A DNA stretch of 64,000 nt, from assembly GCF_037971845.1 (NCBI RefSeq), contig NZ_CP150227.1:6758001-6822000 (forward strand). Reading direction: 5' to 3'. A program made the position numbers and the translations under genes. This document shows, piece after piece, positions 52,463-61,155 of the stretch. This DNA comes from Paenibacillus sp. FSL R5-0766 (GTDB lineage Bacteria > Bacillota > Bacilli > Paenibacillales > Paenibacillaceae). The first letter of the stretch is position 1. Each line of letters begins with the position of its first letter. The notes below the pieces were generated by a model. That model was not told where the DNA came from, searched no databases, and worked only from the letters and a program-made list of their open reading frames with translations.

Positions 52463-53807
52463 TGAGTTTCTGCACCTCACTAATTATCATTTTGTATTGC
52501 TTTTTCGCCGTCTCAGATGCAAATTCCCGATATTGCTCAAACAGTCCGACACCTCTAAGCATACCTCGTCCACTGCTAATTTCAATAGAAAATTTTAAAC
52601 TATCCAGCACAAATTCTATACCTAAATGAAACTCGTCTTTCTTTAAATAATATGCACCCAAATCTGCTAAAAGTCGTAAATATCGATCATCCGTAACCTG
52701 TCTGCTCACTTTGCCAATTCGGTTGCTCTGTTCCTGATAAGTGAAGTACGATTCATACTGTTTGAGAACATGATCAATATCCTTATCATAACGATTAGCC
52801 GCTGTTACAATATCACACAGCGCTGGGAATATCTCATTTTCCTTCGTCGAGATATACGCCAGATAATCAGGTAACACCTCAAACTGTCCACCCATTAAAT
52901 GATATATATATCGATTCGCTTCAGCCCATTCCTGAAACTGATTCATAACAACGATTTCATCTTTATCCGGGTTCCTCACCCAGCGATTATCCGAATATAA
53001 AGAAACATAGTTAAGTGCTGCGGTGTAGTCTTTCAAATGATAACAGGCACTTCCTGCAGCTAGATCGGAGTACAGAATATAGAAGACAATTGGTCTTTTG
53101 GTCTCTTCTTGTTTCCTTCGGCCATTCATCTCATAATGGATGGACGCTTTTATTTTCAATTTTTCAGATAACTCCTGAACCTTGTTCCATCTATGCAACG
53201 CTCCAAATGCATTAATTAGTTCATTAAGCGCATCCAATTGATAGCGCTCATCCAGCCGATCCACATAGTATTCGAACCGGGCTGCAATAATCAGATTCCG
53301 CTGCTGATCATTGGTCAGTCCCAACCGGAACAGTCGATACTGACAGAGTGCAAGCCGCTCGGAATGTTGCATTTTCTCGCTTTCAGCAATGTTCTCATAT
53401 AGAAGGATGGCTGGTTTGAATTTACCCGCTTGGTAGAATTCTTCAGCCACCTCAAATAACAAAGGAATATAGGATAGATTATCCATCATTAGACGAATAA
53501 CCTCTTCAATACAGTCCAACTTGTCCAACTCGGCACAGCGATGAAGGAAGGGTCCCAGTCTTCGCCAGTCCGGGGTCGCGTGTACAAAACACTCATCTAT
53601 GTATAACTCATAGAAGTAACCTTCTTCCAGTCTCATGGCGGAAGTAATGCGATCCAACTGCTGCATGGCAATTGGCCGATTTTTATTCAAAATATTGCTG
53701 AGCGTACCCGAATTAATCCCTGACGTTTCCGAAAAATGACTAATGGACATCTGTTCACGCTTCAGATAACTTTCCAAGTGATCGCGTATCGTGGTTGTCG
53801 ACTCCAA
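52425..53807 (-). CDS. HTH-TPR peptide receptor of the RRNPP type (AloR-like)
   Basis: A 460-residue protein with an N-terminal Xre-type HTH (about 7-60; LKREQMSISHFSETSGINSG) and a long helical array with TPR-like units (AEEFYQAGKFKPAILLYENI; ACYHLKDYTAALNYV; LLADLGAYYLKKDEFHLGIE). This is the layout of AimR, NprR and PlcR, which bind short peptides in the groove of the repeats. AloR receptors of Paenibacillus polymyxa have the same layout and a pro-peptide gene downstream (recalled). I take TTG 53807 as the start, ten bases after GGAGGG; an ATG 30 bases upstream has no ribosome site. A dyad TAATTA-TATG-TAATTA (53863-53878) and two TATCGGT repeats lie in its promoter region. Confidence 0.85.
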   Translation of the reverse strand: MESTTTIRDHLESYLKREQMSISHFSETSGINSGTLSNILNKNRPIAMQQLDRITSAMRLEEGYFYELYIDECFVHATPDWRRLGPFLHRCAELDKLDCIEEVIRLMMDNLSYIPLLFEVAEEFYQAGKFKPAILLYENIAESEKMQHSERLALCQYRLFRLGLTNDQQRNLIIAARFEYYVDRLDERYQLDALNELINAFGALHRWNKVQELSEKLKIKASIHYEMNGRRKQEETKRPIVFYILYSDLAAGSACYHLKDYTAALNYVSLYSDNRWVRNPDKDEIVVMNQFQEWAEANRYIYHLMGGQFEVLPDYLAYISTKENEIFPALCDIVTAANRYDKDIDHVLKQYESYFTYQEQSNRIGKVSRQVTDDRYLRLLADLGAYYLKKDEFHLGIEFVLDSLKFSIEISSGRGMLRGVGLFEQYREFASETAKKQYKMIISEVQKLNEEKVGFADSYL

Positions 53808-53846
53808 ACGAACACCACCCTCCAAAATAAAAAACATAAACGGGAT

Positions 53847-53890
53847 TATCGGTATGCAAAAGTAATTATATGTAATTAGAAAGTATCGGT
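53847..53890 (-). promoter_or_regulatory. Candidate operator region of the receptor gene
   Basis: TATCGGT occurs at 53847-53853 and again at 53884-53890, on either side of the dyad TAATTA-TATG-TAATTA (53863-53878). The arrangement lies 40-80 bases before the receptor start and could bind the receptor itself. There is no direct evidence. Confidence 0.4.
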
Positions 53891-54006
53891 CAATATAATA
53901 ATTTCAACTAATTTGTATTAAAACCATTTTAATCCTTTTTTTAAAACGGACAATCCTATCCTTATTTTATATCGGAAAGGCGCCTGACATCAAACCTGAA
54001 AATAGA

Positions 54007-54037
54007 CAAAAAACACGAGCCATCCACGGGCTCGTGT
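54007..54037 (-). terminator. Terminator after the aldo-keto reductase
   Basis: ACACGAGCC and GGGCTCGTGT form a stem; the minus strand has six T after it. It lies 44 bases beyond the stop at 54081. Confidence 0.88.
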
Positions 54038-54080
54038 CCTCAACTGACTCAACAGTCAGTATACTCACTATAACTTGGAT

Positions 54081-54998
54081 TTAAGGCAGTATATTACCTG
54101 CCGCACGGTAAATTTCATACCACTCTGGACGAGTGAGATGAACATCTCCTGCTTTTACACAGTCTTGCAGACGTTCAATATTCATCGTGCCTGTCACGGG
54201 TTGCATCTGTGCAGGATGACGAAGCAACCATGCGATTGCAATCGTTGTATTGCTCACGTCATACTTCGCAGCAATCTCGTCGATCTTTGCATTCAATTCC
54301 GGGAACTTGTCGCTACCCAGGAATACACCTTCGAAGAATCCGTACTGGAACGGAGACCAAGGTTGAATGGTGATATCATGCAGACGACAATAATCCAGGA
54401 TACTGCCGTCACGGTTAACCGCAGCGTCGTTCTCCATGTTCACGTTGATGCCACTGTCAATCATCGTGGTATTGGTAATACTCATCTGCAACTGATTGGC
54501 TACCAGTGGCTGTTTCACATATTTTTTCAACAATTCGATCTGGTTCGGATTCTGGTTGGATACCCCGAAGTGACGCACTTTACCTTCGCGCTCCAGTTGA
54601 TCAAAGGCTTCCGCCACTTCCTCTGGCTCAACCAATGCATCTGGACGGTGCAGCAGCAGAACGTCAAGATATTCCGTTTTCAGACGTTGCAGGATGCCAT
54701 CGACTGAATTCAGGATGTGCTCTTTGGAGAAATCAAACATACCTTTACGGATACCGCATTTGGATTGAAGAATCATATTTTCACGAACTTGGGGATTCAT
54801 CTGTACCGCTTCGGCGAAGATCTCCTCACATGTTCCTGTACCATAAATGTCGGCATGGTCAAAGAAATTCGCACCAACCTCCATTGCAGAACGAACAAAA
54901 TGTTCGGCTTCCTTACCGTCTAGTGAATTAATCCGCATGCAGCCCACCGCGACTACAGGTACTTCTAGTGCACTGCTGCCCAATTTAATCGTTCTCAA
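54081..54998 (-). CDS. Aldo/keto reductase
   Basis: A 305-residue enzyme with the AKR blocks: GANFFDHADIYGTG (catalytic Asp and Tyr), MILQSKCGIRKG (catalytic Lys), LDVLLLHRPD (catalytic His) and VRHFGVSNQ. It is like the B. subtilis YcsN-type AKR. The start is a TTG at 54998 (MRTIKLGSSALEV), eight bases after GGAGGG; upstream extension has no support. The substrate is unknown. Confidence 0.9.
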   Translation of the reverse strand: MRTIKLGSSALEVPVVAVGCMRINSLDGKEAEHFVRSAMEVGANFFDHADIYGTGTCEEIFAEAVQMNPQVRENMILQSKCGIRKGMFDFSKEHILNSVDGILQRLKTEYLDVLLLHRPDALVEPEEVAEAFDQLEREGKVRHFGVSNQNPNQIELLKKYVKQPLVANQLQMSITNTTMIDSGINVNMENDAAVNRDGSILDYCRLHDITIQPWSPFQYGFFEGVFLGSDKFPELNAKIDEIAAKYDVSNTTIAIAWLLRHPAQMQPVTGTMNIERLQDCVKAGDVHLTRPEWYEIYRAAGNILP

Positions 54999-55145
54999 GA
55001 TGTTTTCCCTCCATATTCGAATGTTATCGTGTATCTTACCTTTGATTGTGACATATATCTGCAATCGGTTTCAATAGCTTTATCCTACATTCATATGGAG
55101 AAATGATAGGTTCTTCATTCCAGCCTATAGATCCAAAAGAATAAG

Positions 55146-56042
55146 TTATACTTCTTCCGGTATGATAACCTCAATATGCCTTGGCAGGACACGGATATGA
55201 ATCGGCAGGGCAGGACCTTCTTCCCCATCTACATTGGTGCGAATGGCTTCGTCTGAGCGAACATGAACTTCTTTGGCTGTAAAATAGTCCACGTCCTTAT
55301 GGTCTTTCAGACTACCAAATAACAGGGAAGTGCCCAGGGTCAGACTGTTGAACACACTGATATTACGAACAACAAAACAATGTATCAGACCATCGTCCAC
55401 CTCTGCATCCGGAGACAACTTCTCGAACCCTCCGACCGAGTTGGTCAGCGCCGCCAGAAAAAGTGGTGATTCCCCCTCCCAGATCTGTCCGTCATATTCG
55501 ATGGTTAGATGATTGGCTGGTGTATTCACCAGGTCTTTCAAACCTTCTTTGAGATATGCGAATGATCCCAACTTCGACTTCTCTTCCGAGGATACGGAGA
55601 ACAAAGCTTCTGCCAAAGAACCTGCAGCCACAACGTTGGCAAACAGGCGATCATTGATTTTCCCCAGATCCACGATATGGGTCTGATTCGAACGTAACTG
55701 CCTAATGGCTTCTTCCGGGTCAAGCGAGATATTCAGCGCACGCGCAAAATCATTCACCGTACCTAGCGGTATAACGCCTAATCGAGGACGATGATCCTGA
55801 TCCATCATGCCGTTAATCGTCTCATGCAGTGTACCGTCGCCTCCGATGGAGATGACCAGATCACAGCCGTCTTTGCAGGCGCTCAGACAGTAGTTGGTGG
55901 CATCACCTTCCCCGGCCGTCTCATTAACAACCACCTCATACTGCTGTGACTCCAGAATTTCTCTGACTTGAGACACATACTGCTCGGCCTCTTCCTTACC
56001 TGACGATGGATTACTAATGATCATGGCTTGGCGCATACTCAC
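55146..56042 (-). CDS. Diacylglycerol/lipid kinase family protein (DgkB/YegS-like)
   Basis: A 298-residue protein with the DAG-kinase catalytic pattern SIGGDGTLHETINGMM, LGVIPLGTVNDFARAL and the late DGEEGPALPIHIRVLP. It would phosphorylate a lipid such as diacylglycerol at the inner membrane face. The start is a GTG at 56042 with GGAGGGG upstream; an ATG follows two codons later. It has no membrane segment. Confidence 0.9.
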   Translation of the reverse strand: MSMRQAMIISNPSSGKEEAEQYVSQVREILESQQYEVVVNETAGEGDATNYCLSACKDGCDLVISIGGDGTLHETINGMMDQDHRPRLGVIPLGTVNDFARALNISLDPEEAIRQLRSNQTHIVDLGKINDRLFANVVAAGSLAEALFSVSSEEKSKLGSFAYLKEGLKDLVNTPANHLTIEYDGQIWEGESPLFLAALTNSVGGFEKLSPDAEVDDGLIHCFVVRNISVFNSLTLGTSLLFGSLKDHKDVDYFTAKEVHVRSDEAIRTNVDGEEGPALPIHIRVLPRHIEVIIPEEV

Positions 56043-56272
56043 ATCTTCCCCTCCAAAATGGCATCTTTACTTCATCTTTACCCGTTTCAAGGGTGGGTTG
56101 AATAGGTTCTGCGGGAGATGTTCTATTTTTTTTGATAAACATGTCTCTGAAGAGTGCAGAGCAGGGTTTGTTTCATATAGAATAGAAGTAGAGAAATACC
56201 CATTACGAAATTCCTTGTTCCTTTTTCCCGTTGACGGGTTAATAACTATAGATGTGCTTTGAGCCGAACCTG
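56043..56272. other. Intergenic region with no gene seen
   Basis: This stretch shows a T-rich run (56126-56133) and a small inverted repeat, CCCGTTGACGGG (56227-56238). No gene or certain promoter is visible; the repeat derivative starts at 56273. Confidence 0.4.
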
Positions 56273-56365
56273 TATATGTTAAACTTTTCAATTCACACTG
56301 AACACTCCCGTGGGCAGAACAACCTTCCGGTCGCTGTTATCGTGTAACTACTATACTTAACTAAC
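56273..56365. repeat. MITE-like repeat, copy C, internally deleted
   Basis: The left end TATATGTTAAACTTTTCAATTCACAC and the block AACCTTCCGGTCGCTGTTATC match copy B (reverse orientation). The sequence then jumps directly to the right-end block GTTATCGTGTAACTA. The hairpin and everything between the two GTTATC copies are missing, as expected for a deletion between short direct repeats. Confidence 0.7.
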
Positions 56366-56417
56366 TCAATCTGTTCGGATTATTTTATAATTCTAAAAAT
56401 CGGAGGGACTGCATGCA

Positions 56418-57935
56418 ATGAGAAGAATGACGCTACTATTTCTAGTATTCATCCTGAGTCTCGGGGCATCGGGGCAAGCCATGGCTTACACCACTACAGA
56501 CTTGGGCGAGGGAATCATTGAAGATCCTGCTTTGGAGGACGGACTGAAGTTAATCCTCAACAAACCTCTGGATGTGCCCTTAACTTCAACGGATCTGGAG
56601 CAGCTTGAAGTGGTGGATCTGAGCAATGCAGGTATTCACAGCCTGTCCGGTCTCGAATATGCAACCAATCTGACTCACCTCCGATTATATGGGAATGAGA
56701 TTGAGGATCTCACACCGCTGAAGCACCTAACCAAGCTTCGCGAGATCGATGTTCGCAATAATTACATTACATCCATAGACGCACTTACTGAATTGAAAGA
56801 CTTGGGACGGCTGTATATCAGCAATAATTCCATTTCTTCCATAGAGGTTGTACGTGGGTTCAACCGATTACATACGTTCCACGCCAGCGGTAACCAGATT
56901 GCCAGTCTTGCCGGCCTCTCGGATGCGGATGCACTGAAGTGGCTTGAGATTTCGAACAATACCATTAGCGATCTGACACCGCTCATGGGTAAAACCCGGC
57001 TCCAACAACTCAACATAGCAAACAACCAGGTTCAGACGCTGGACGTACTGGCTGAATTGCCAAATACACTGCGGAATCTGAATGTGGCAGGTAATCAAAT
57101 CACGGATCTGACACCACTGGAGCATATGACACGCCTTCGGACACTTGATATCTCTGGTAACCAAGTACAGCATCTCAAGGGGCTTGAGGAACTGACTGGG
57201 CTGACGGAGCTGAATGCAGAATCCAATCAGATCTATGATCTGGAACCTTTACGGCAGCTTTCCAGCCTGGACGTATTAAAATTATCCAACAACCGGGTGT
57301 GGGATCTGACACCGATTGCAGGTTTTACGTTTACCCGTGATCAGTCCGCGACAAATGTTATACAGGATATCTCGGCGTCTACCTCGTTATCCTCGGGTAT
57401 TCAGACGTCTGTCTCAGAGGTTGAGCCTGCCGGACTCACGGTGCAGAACAATTATCTGGATGTTGTGAGTGGCAGTCATACGATGCAGCTTCTGAACCGG
57501 ATGAATGTGCGGGAGCAGAAACGAACGCCGCAGGGCAGCTTCCAGCGTCTGATTGAAGGGTCTACCACCGCCTATGTTGGGGATCGTGCTTATGCACTGG
57601 ATGCTGCACCTTTTATCGATGAAGGCCGGACCTATGTGCCTCTGCGTTTTGTCTCCGAGCAGTTAAATGCCCGTGTGAACTGGAATAGCGGTACGCGGGA
57701 AGCTGTGATCACACAGCATGATAAGACCATCCGTTGGAGCGTGGGTAACAAACAAGTTGTCGTGAATGACATACTTGTGATCAATGATGCTCCTCTTCTG
57801 ATGAAAAATGGTAAAGCTTTTGTACCGGTACGCTTCATTTCGGAGCAATTCAATACGACGGTTGCATATATCGGAAGTAGCAAAACGATTCTGATTTTTG
57901 AAAATAAACAGCTTGGTGAGAGTGTACAGCCTTAA
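56418..57935 (+). CDS. Secreted leucine-rich-repeat protein with C-terminal stalk domain
   Basis: A 505-residue protein with a signal peptide (RRMTLLFLVFILSLGASGQAMA). About eleven internalin-type LRRs of 22 residues follow (LTHLRLYGNEIEDLTPLKHL, LREIDVRNNYITSIDALTEL and so on, residues about 70-310). The C-terminus is a copper-amine-oxidase-like stalk domain (about 385-495; VPLRFVSEQLNARVNWNSGT, VPVRFISEQFNTTVAY). It should be an exported binding protein, perhaps attached to the wall surface; no LPXTG or SLH anchor is present. The ATG follows GGAGGG. The ligand is unknown. Confidence 0.9.
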   Translation: MRRMTLLFLVFILSLGASGQAMAYTTTDLGEGIIEDPALEDGLKLILNKPLDVPLTSTDLEQLEVVDLSNAGIHSLSGLEYATNLTHLRLYGNEIEDLTPLKHLTKLREIDVRNNYITSIDALTELKDLGRLYISNNSISSIEVVRGFNRLHTFHASGNQIASLAGLSDADALKWLEISNNTISDLTPLMGKTRLQQLNIANNQVQTLDVLAELPNTLRNLNVAGNQITDLTPLEHMTRLRTLDISGNQVQHLKGLEELTGLTELNAESNQIYDLEPLRQLSSLDVLKLSNNRVWDLTPIAGFTFTRDQSATNVIQDISASTSLSSGIQTSVSEVEPAGLTVQNNYLDVVSGSHTMQLLNRMNVREQKRTPQGSFQRLIEGSTTAYVGDRAYALDAAPFIDEGRTYVPLRFVSEQLNARVNWNSGTREAVITQHDKTIRWSVGNKQVVVNDILVINDAPLLMKNGKAFVPVRFISEQFNTTVAYIGSSKTILIFENKQLGESVQP

Positions 57936-57949
57936 GAAAAACACAGCGA

Positions 57950-57981
57950 AAGTCCCCGTCTGAACGATAGCGGGGATTTTG
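57950..57981 (+). terminator. Terminator after the LRR gene
   Basis: AGTCCCCG and CGGGGATTTT form a stem with a 12-base loop, ending in a T run, 16 bases after the stop. Confidence 0.8.
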
Positions 57982-58206
57982 TTGTGCCATGACAGTTGTA
58001 TTATGACATTGGATAATGGTATATGGACATCGCCGATCACAAACAAATACAGCATACGATCTGTCTATGCGAATACGAACTCGTGATACTCCATCTTTGA
58101 TTAGGGTAAATTTCACACGGTTTAGCATATCTTCTTTTGCCGTGGGAGTTGTTATACTAATCGTAATATATATGACAACTGAGGTTCAAGCGAGGAGGAA
58201 ATTCAC

Positions 58207-59547
58207 ATGACATTTACGCTCACTGGTTATTCCACAACCCAAGACAACTCGTGGAGAGAGCTATCTTTTGTGCCGACTAATGAAAGCGCTAACTTAAAAC
58301 TGACGGGTGAACAGCACCAACTTGTGGAAGGGTTTGGCGGATGTTTCAACGAGCTTGGTTATATGGCTCTGTCCCATTTGAATGAGGAGCAGCGCCATGA
58401 GGTATTTCACTCCCTCTTCCATCCAGAGGGTGAGCACAAGTTTAATATCTGTCGTCTGCCCATCGGCGCAAGTGATTATGCAGAGCAGTGGTACAGCCAC
58501 AACGAGGTGGACGGTGACGTGTCCATGGAACATTTTTCGATCAATCGTGATTTCAAATACCTGATTCCTTACATCAAGGAAGCTCTGACTTATAACCCGA
58601 ACCTGCAATTCTTCGCCTCGCCATGGAGTCCACCAACGTGGATGAAGTCGCCCAAAGCCTATAACTATGGGACACTGCGCTGGGAGAAAGATATTCTGGA
58701 GGCCTACGCCCTGTATTTTGTAAAATTTGTACAGGCCTACCGTGAAGCAGGCATTACGATCCATCAGGTGCATGTGCAGAACGAAGTGATTGCAGATCAG
58801 AAATTTCCTTCTTGCATGTGGACAGGCGAGCAGCTTCGTGAGTTTATCTCTGATTATCTGGGCCCGGCTTTTGACAAACACGGTCTGGATACGGAAATCT
58901 GGCTGGGAACGATCAACGCCCCTGATCCATGGGAGGAATTGATCAAGAAAAAAACAAATGACTTCGATGAGTACGCCGGGCTTGTCCTGAGTGACCCGAA
59001 GGCCTATTCCTATATCAAAGGTGTTGGGTATCAATGGGCTGGCAAAAATGCCATTCAACGTACCTCGGCCAGTTATCCAGAGCTGCGTTATATGCAGACC
59101 GAGAACGAATGCGGCGATGGCAACAACTCATGGAACTACGCCAAATATGTATATAATCTCTACCAGCATTACTTCAGCAACGGAGTGAACGCGTACATCT
59201 ACTGGAACATGGTTCTGGAACCCAAAGGCCGCAGCACATGGGGCTGGGAACAGAATTCCATGATCACCGTAGATCCGGACAATAAGGAGGTTACTCGTAA
59301 CCCGGAGTATTATGTGATGAAACACTTCGCACATCATATTGTTCCTGGTGCTCGAAGAGTCGGCCTGTCTGGCGCATGGAGCGGTAAATCCGTCGCTTTC
59401 CGCAACCCGGATAACAGTCTCGTCATTGTCATCAACAATCCATTCCAGAACCGTCGTGACCTGTATCTAACCCTTGAAGAAGGACAGACCCTACACATGG
59501 AGCTGGAAGCCGATTCATTCAACAGCATGATTATCCAACCGCAATAA
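58207..59547 (+). CDS. Glycoside hydrolase family 30 (glucosylceramidase-like)
   Basis: A 446-residue enzyme without signal peptide, so intracellular. Family motifs include GFGGCFNELGYMALS, FFASPWSPPTWMKSP, the acid/base Glu193 in HVQNEVIADQKF and the nucleophile region QTENECGDGNN (Glu299 by my count), plus YWNMVLEPKGRSTWGW. GH30 enzymes cleave beta-linked glucosides or xylosides; the substrate here is probably an imported beta-glucoside. The start follows GAGGAGG at a good distance. Confidence 0.9.
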   Translation: MTFTLTGYSTTQDNSWRELSFVPTNESANLKLTGEQHQLVEGFGGCFNELGYMALSHLNEEQRHEVFHSLFHPEGEHKFNICRLPIGASDYAEQWYSHNEVDGDVSMEHFSINRDFKYLIPYIKEALTYNPNLQFFASPWSPPTWMKSPKAYNYGTLRWEKDILEAYALYFVKFVQAYREAGITIHQVHVQNEVIADQKFPSCMWTGEQLREFISDYLGPAFDKHGLDTEIWLGTINAPDPWEELIKKKTNDFDEYAGLVLSDPKAYSYIKGVGYQWAGKNAIQRTSASYPELRYMQTENECGDGNNSWNYAKYVYNLYQHYFSNGVNAYIYWNMVLEPKGRSTWGWEQNSMITVDPDNKEVTRNPEYYVMKHFAHHIVPGARRVGLSGAWSGKSVAFRNPDNSLVIVINNPFQNRRDLYLTLEEGQTLHMELEADSFNSMIIQPQ

Positions 59548-59579
59548 CTAATTCAACACATCGTTAAAAGTGCGGACAT

Positions 59580-59624
59580 CAATAGCGTCAGGCTCAGGAA
59601 TCCCCCGGGCTGGCGCTATTTTTC
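59580..59624 (+). terminator. Terminator after the GH30 gene
   Basis: AATAGCG(T)CAG and CTGGCGCTATT pair around a long loop with CCCGGG, followed by TTTTTC on the plus strand. Confidence 0.8.
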
Positions 59625-59714
59625 ATGGGCCATTCAATGACTATTGTCACCATGATTACTCCTGTAAAACACAAGCCGAAGACAACTTAAAGATATGACG
59701 TTTCACCTTTTATA

Positions 59715-59742
59715 TTTACAAATCTATAAATCTAGATATAAT
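59715..59742 (+). promoter_or_regulatory. Promoter of the MFS gene
   Basis: TTTACA (59715-59720), 16 bases, and TATAAT (59737-59742) form a good housekeeping promoter about 115 bases before the start. Confidence 0.7.
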
Positions 59743-59857
59743 GTAATCCAGAGAACTTACTCTCATGTCCATCACATTATTGGAGGAAAGGCAGTCCCAT
59801 TTTAGGATATTATATCTACTTTTCTGTATATTTAAATCAATTGGAGGTACGCTTTAC

Positions 59858-61018
59858 ATGAAATCACAACAGGTCAACCCGTTCCTAATCCTGATGCTGG
59901 CGCTCGGTGTATTCGGAATTATTACAACAGAAATGGGAATTGTGGGGGTACTGCCTCAGGTTGCGAATAAATTCAACATTACGGCTGCACAGGCAGGTTG
60001 GCTGGTCAGTATATTTGCGCTGGTCGTAGCCATTGCAGGCCCTTTTCTCACCTTGCTGGCTTCCGGGATAAATCGCAAAATCATCCTTTTAACCGCTGTG
60101 CTGATGTTTGCCATTTCAAACGTCGTTTATGCCTACGCCACAACATTTGATACCATGCTGATCTTCCGTATCATTCCCGCGTTATTCCATCCCGTCTTCT
60201 TTTCCGTAGCCCTGGTCACCAGTGCCCAACTTGTTCCGGCAGAGAAAAGCAGCCAAGCCGTCGCCAAAGTATTCACCGGAGTTACCGCGGGCTTTGCTTT
60301 TGGCGTGCCACTGACATCGTATCTTGCTGAACGGCTATCCCTGGAAATCGCCTTTCTGTTTGGAGCGATGGTCAGTGTGGTCGCTTTGATCGGAATTTGG
60401 ATCTGGTTACCCTCGATGCCCGTGAAGGAAAAGATGTCCTATGGTAAGCAGCTCGGTATTCTGCGCAAACCTGGATTATGGCTGAATGTTGCCGCAGTCA
60501 TTTTTATATTCGCCGCCATGTTCTCCGTGTACAGCTATTTCGCCGAGTATCTTGGACAGGTCACTCAAATGAGCGGATCATGGATCAGCGTCATGCTTAC
60601 CGTCTTTGGTGTCGTCATGATCATCGGAAATTTGGGGTTTGGACAGTTTCTGCGTAAGAGCGTGGTCCGAACCGTTCTCATGTTCCCGCTGCTGTATGTA
60701 GCCGCTTACGCACTCGTCTATTGGGCTGGTCCACACTTCATGTGGATGATTATTGTAGTCATCCTCTGGGCATCCGTGCATTCAGGAGGATTGATTGTAA
60801 GCCAAACCTGGTTAACCGCTGAAGCGCAGGACGCGCCTGAATTCGGCAACAGCTTGTATGTATCCTTTTCCAACCTTGGTATTACCTTGGGTACTGCCAT
60901 CGGCGGATGGTTCATCGCAAACCTGGGAATACATCAACTGATCTGGAGCGGAATGATATTTGCGCTGATCGCTTTTGTCTTGATTTGGATTAAAATTAAA
61001 TGTTTCCCTGCACCATAA
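59858..61018 (+). CDS. MFS transporter of the DHA1 (drug:H+ antiporter, 12-span) family
   Basis: A 386-residue protein with twelve predicted membrane segments. Near the start it has GVFGIITTEMGIVGVLPQVANKF, typical of AraJ/YdhP-type exporters, then AGWLVSIFALVVAIAGP with a motif-D-like pattern, and ASGINRKIILL. The natural substrate is unknown. The ATG at 59858 follows TTGGAGG. A reading from further upstream would add a low-quality leader. Confidence 0.9.
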   Translation: MKSQQVNPFLILMLALGVFGIITTEMGIVGVLPQVANKFNITAAQAGWLVSIFALVVAIAGPFLTLLASGINRKIILLTAVLMFAISNVVYAYATTFDTMLIFRIIPALFHPVFFSVALVTSAQLVPAEKSSQAVAKVFTGVTAGFAFGVPLTSYLAERLSLEIAFLFGAMVSVVALIGIWIWLPSMPVKEKMSYGKQLGILRKPGLWLNVAAVIFIFAAMFSVYSYFAEYLGQVTQMSGSWISVMLTVFGVVMIIGNLGFGQFLRKSVVRTVLMFPLLYVAAYALVYWAGPHFMWMIIVVILWASVHSGGLIVSQTWLTAEAQDAPEFGNSLYVSFSNLGITLGTAIGGWFIANLGIHQLIWSGMIFALIAFVLIWIKIKCFPAP

Positions 61019-61052
61019 ATTGCCGAACACTGTTGAGAGAAAGCACTAACAC

Positions 61053-61099
61053 AAATAGCGCCATATTCCCATGCTTAACATGTAGAACAGGCGCTATTT
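61053..61099. terminator. Bidirectional terminator
   Basis: AAATAGCGCC and GGCGCTATTT form a perfect ten-pair stem with a long loop between the convergent MFS and xylanase genes. Confidence 0.85.
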
Positions 61100-61155
61100 G
61101 GTGTTATATGATTACCGGATTTATAAAGGATGCTCCGACTCGTCAAAACGCACGC

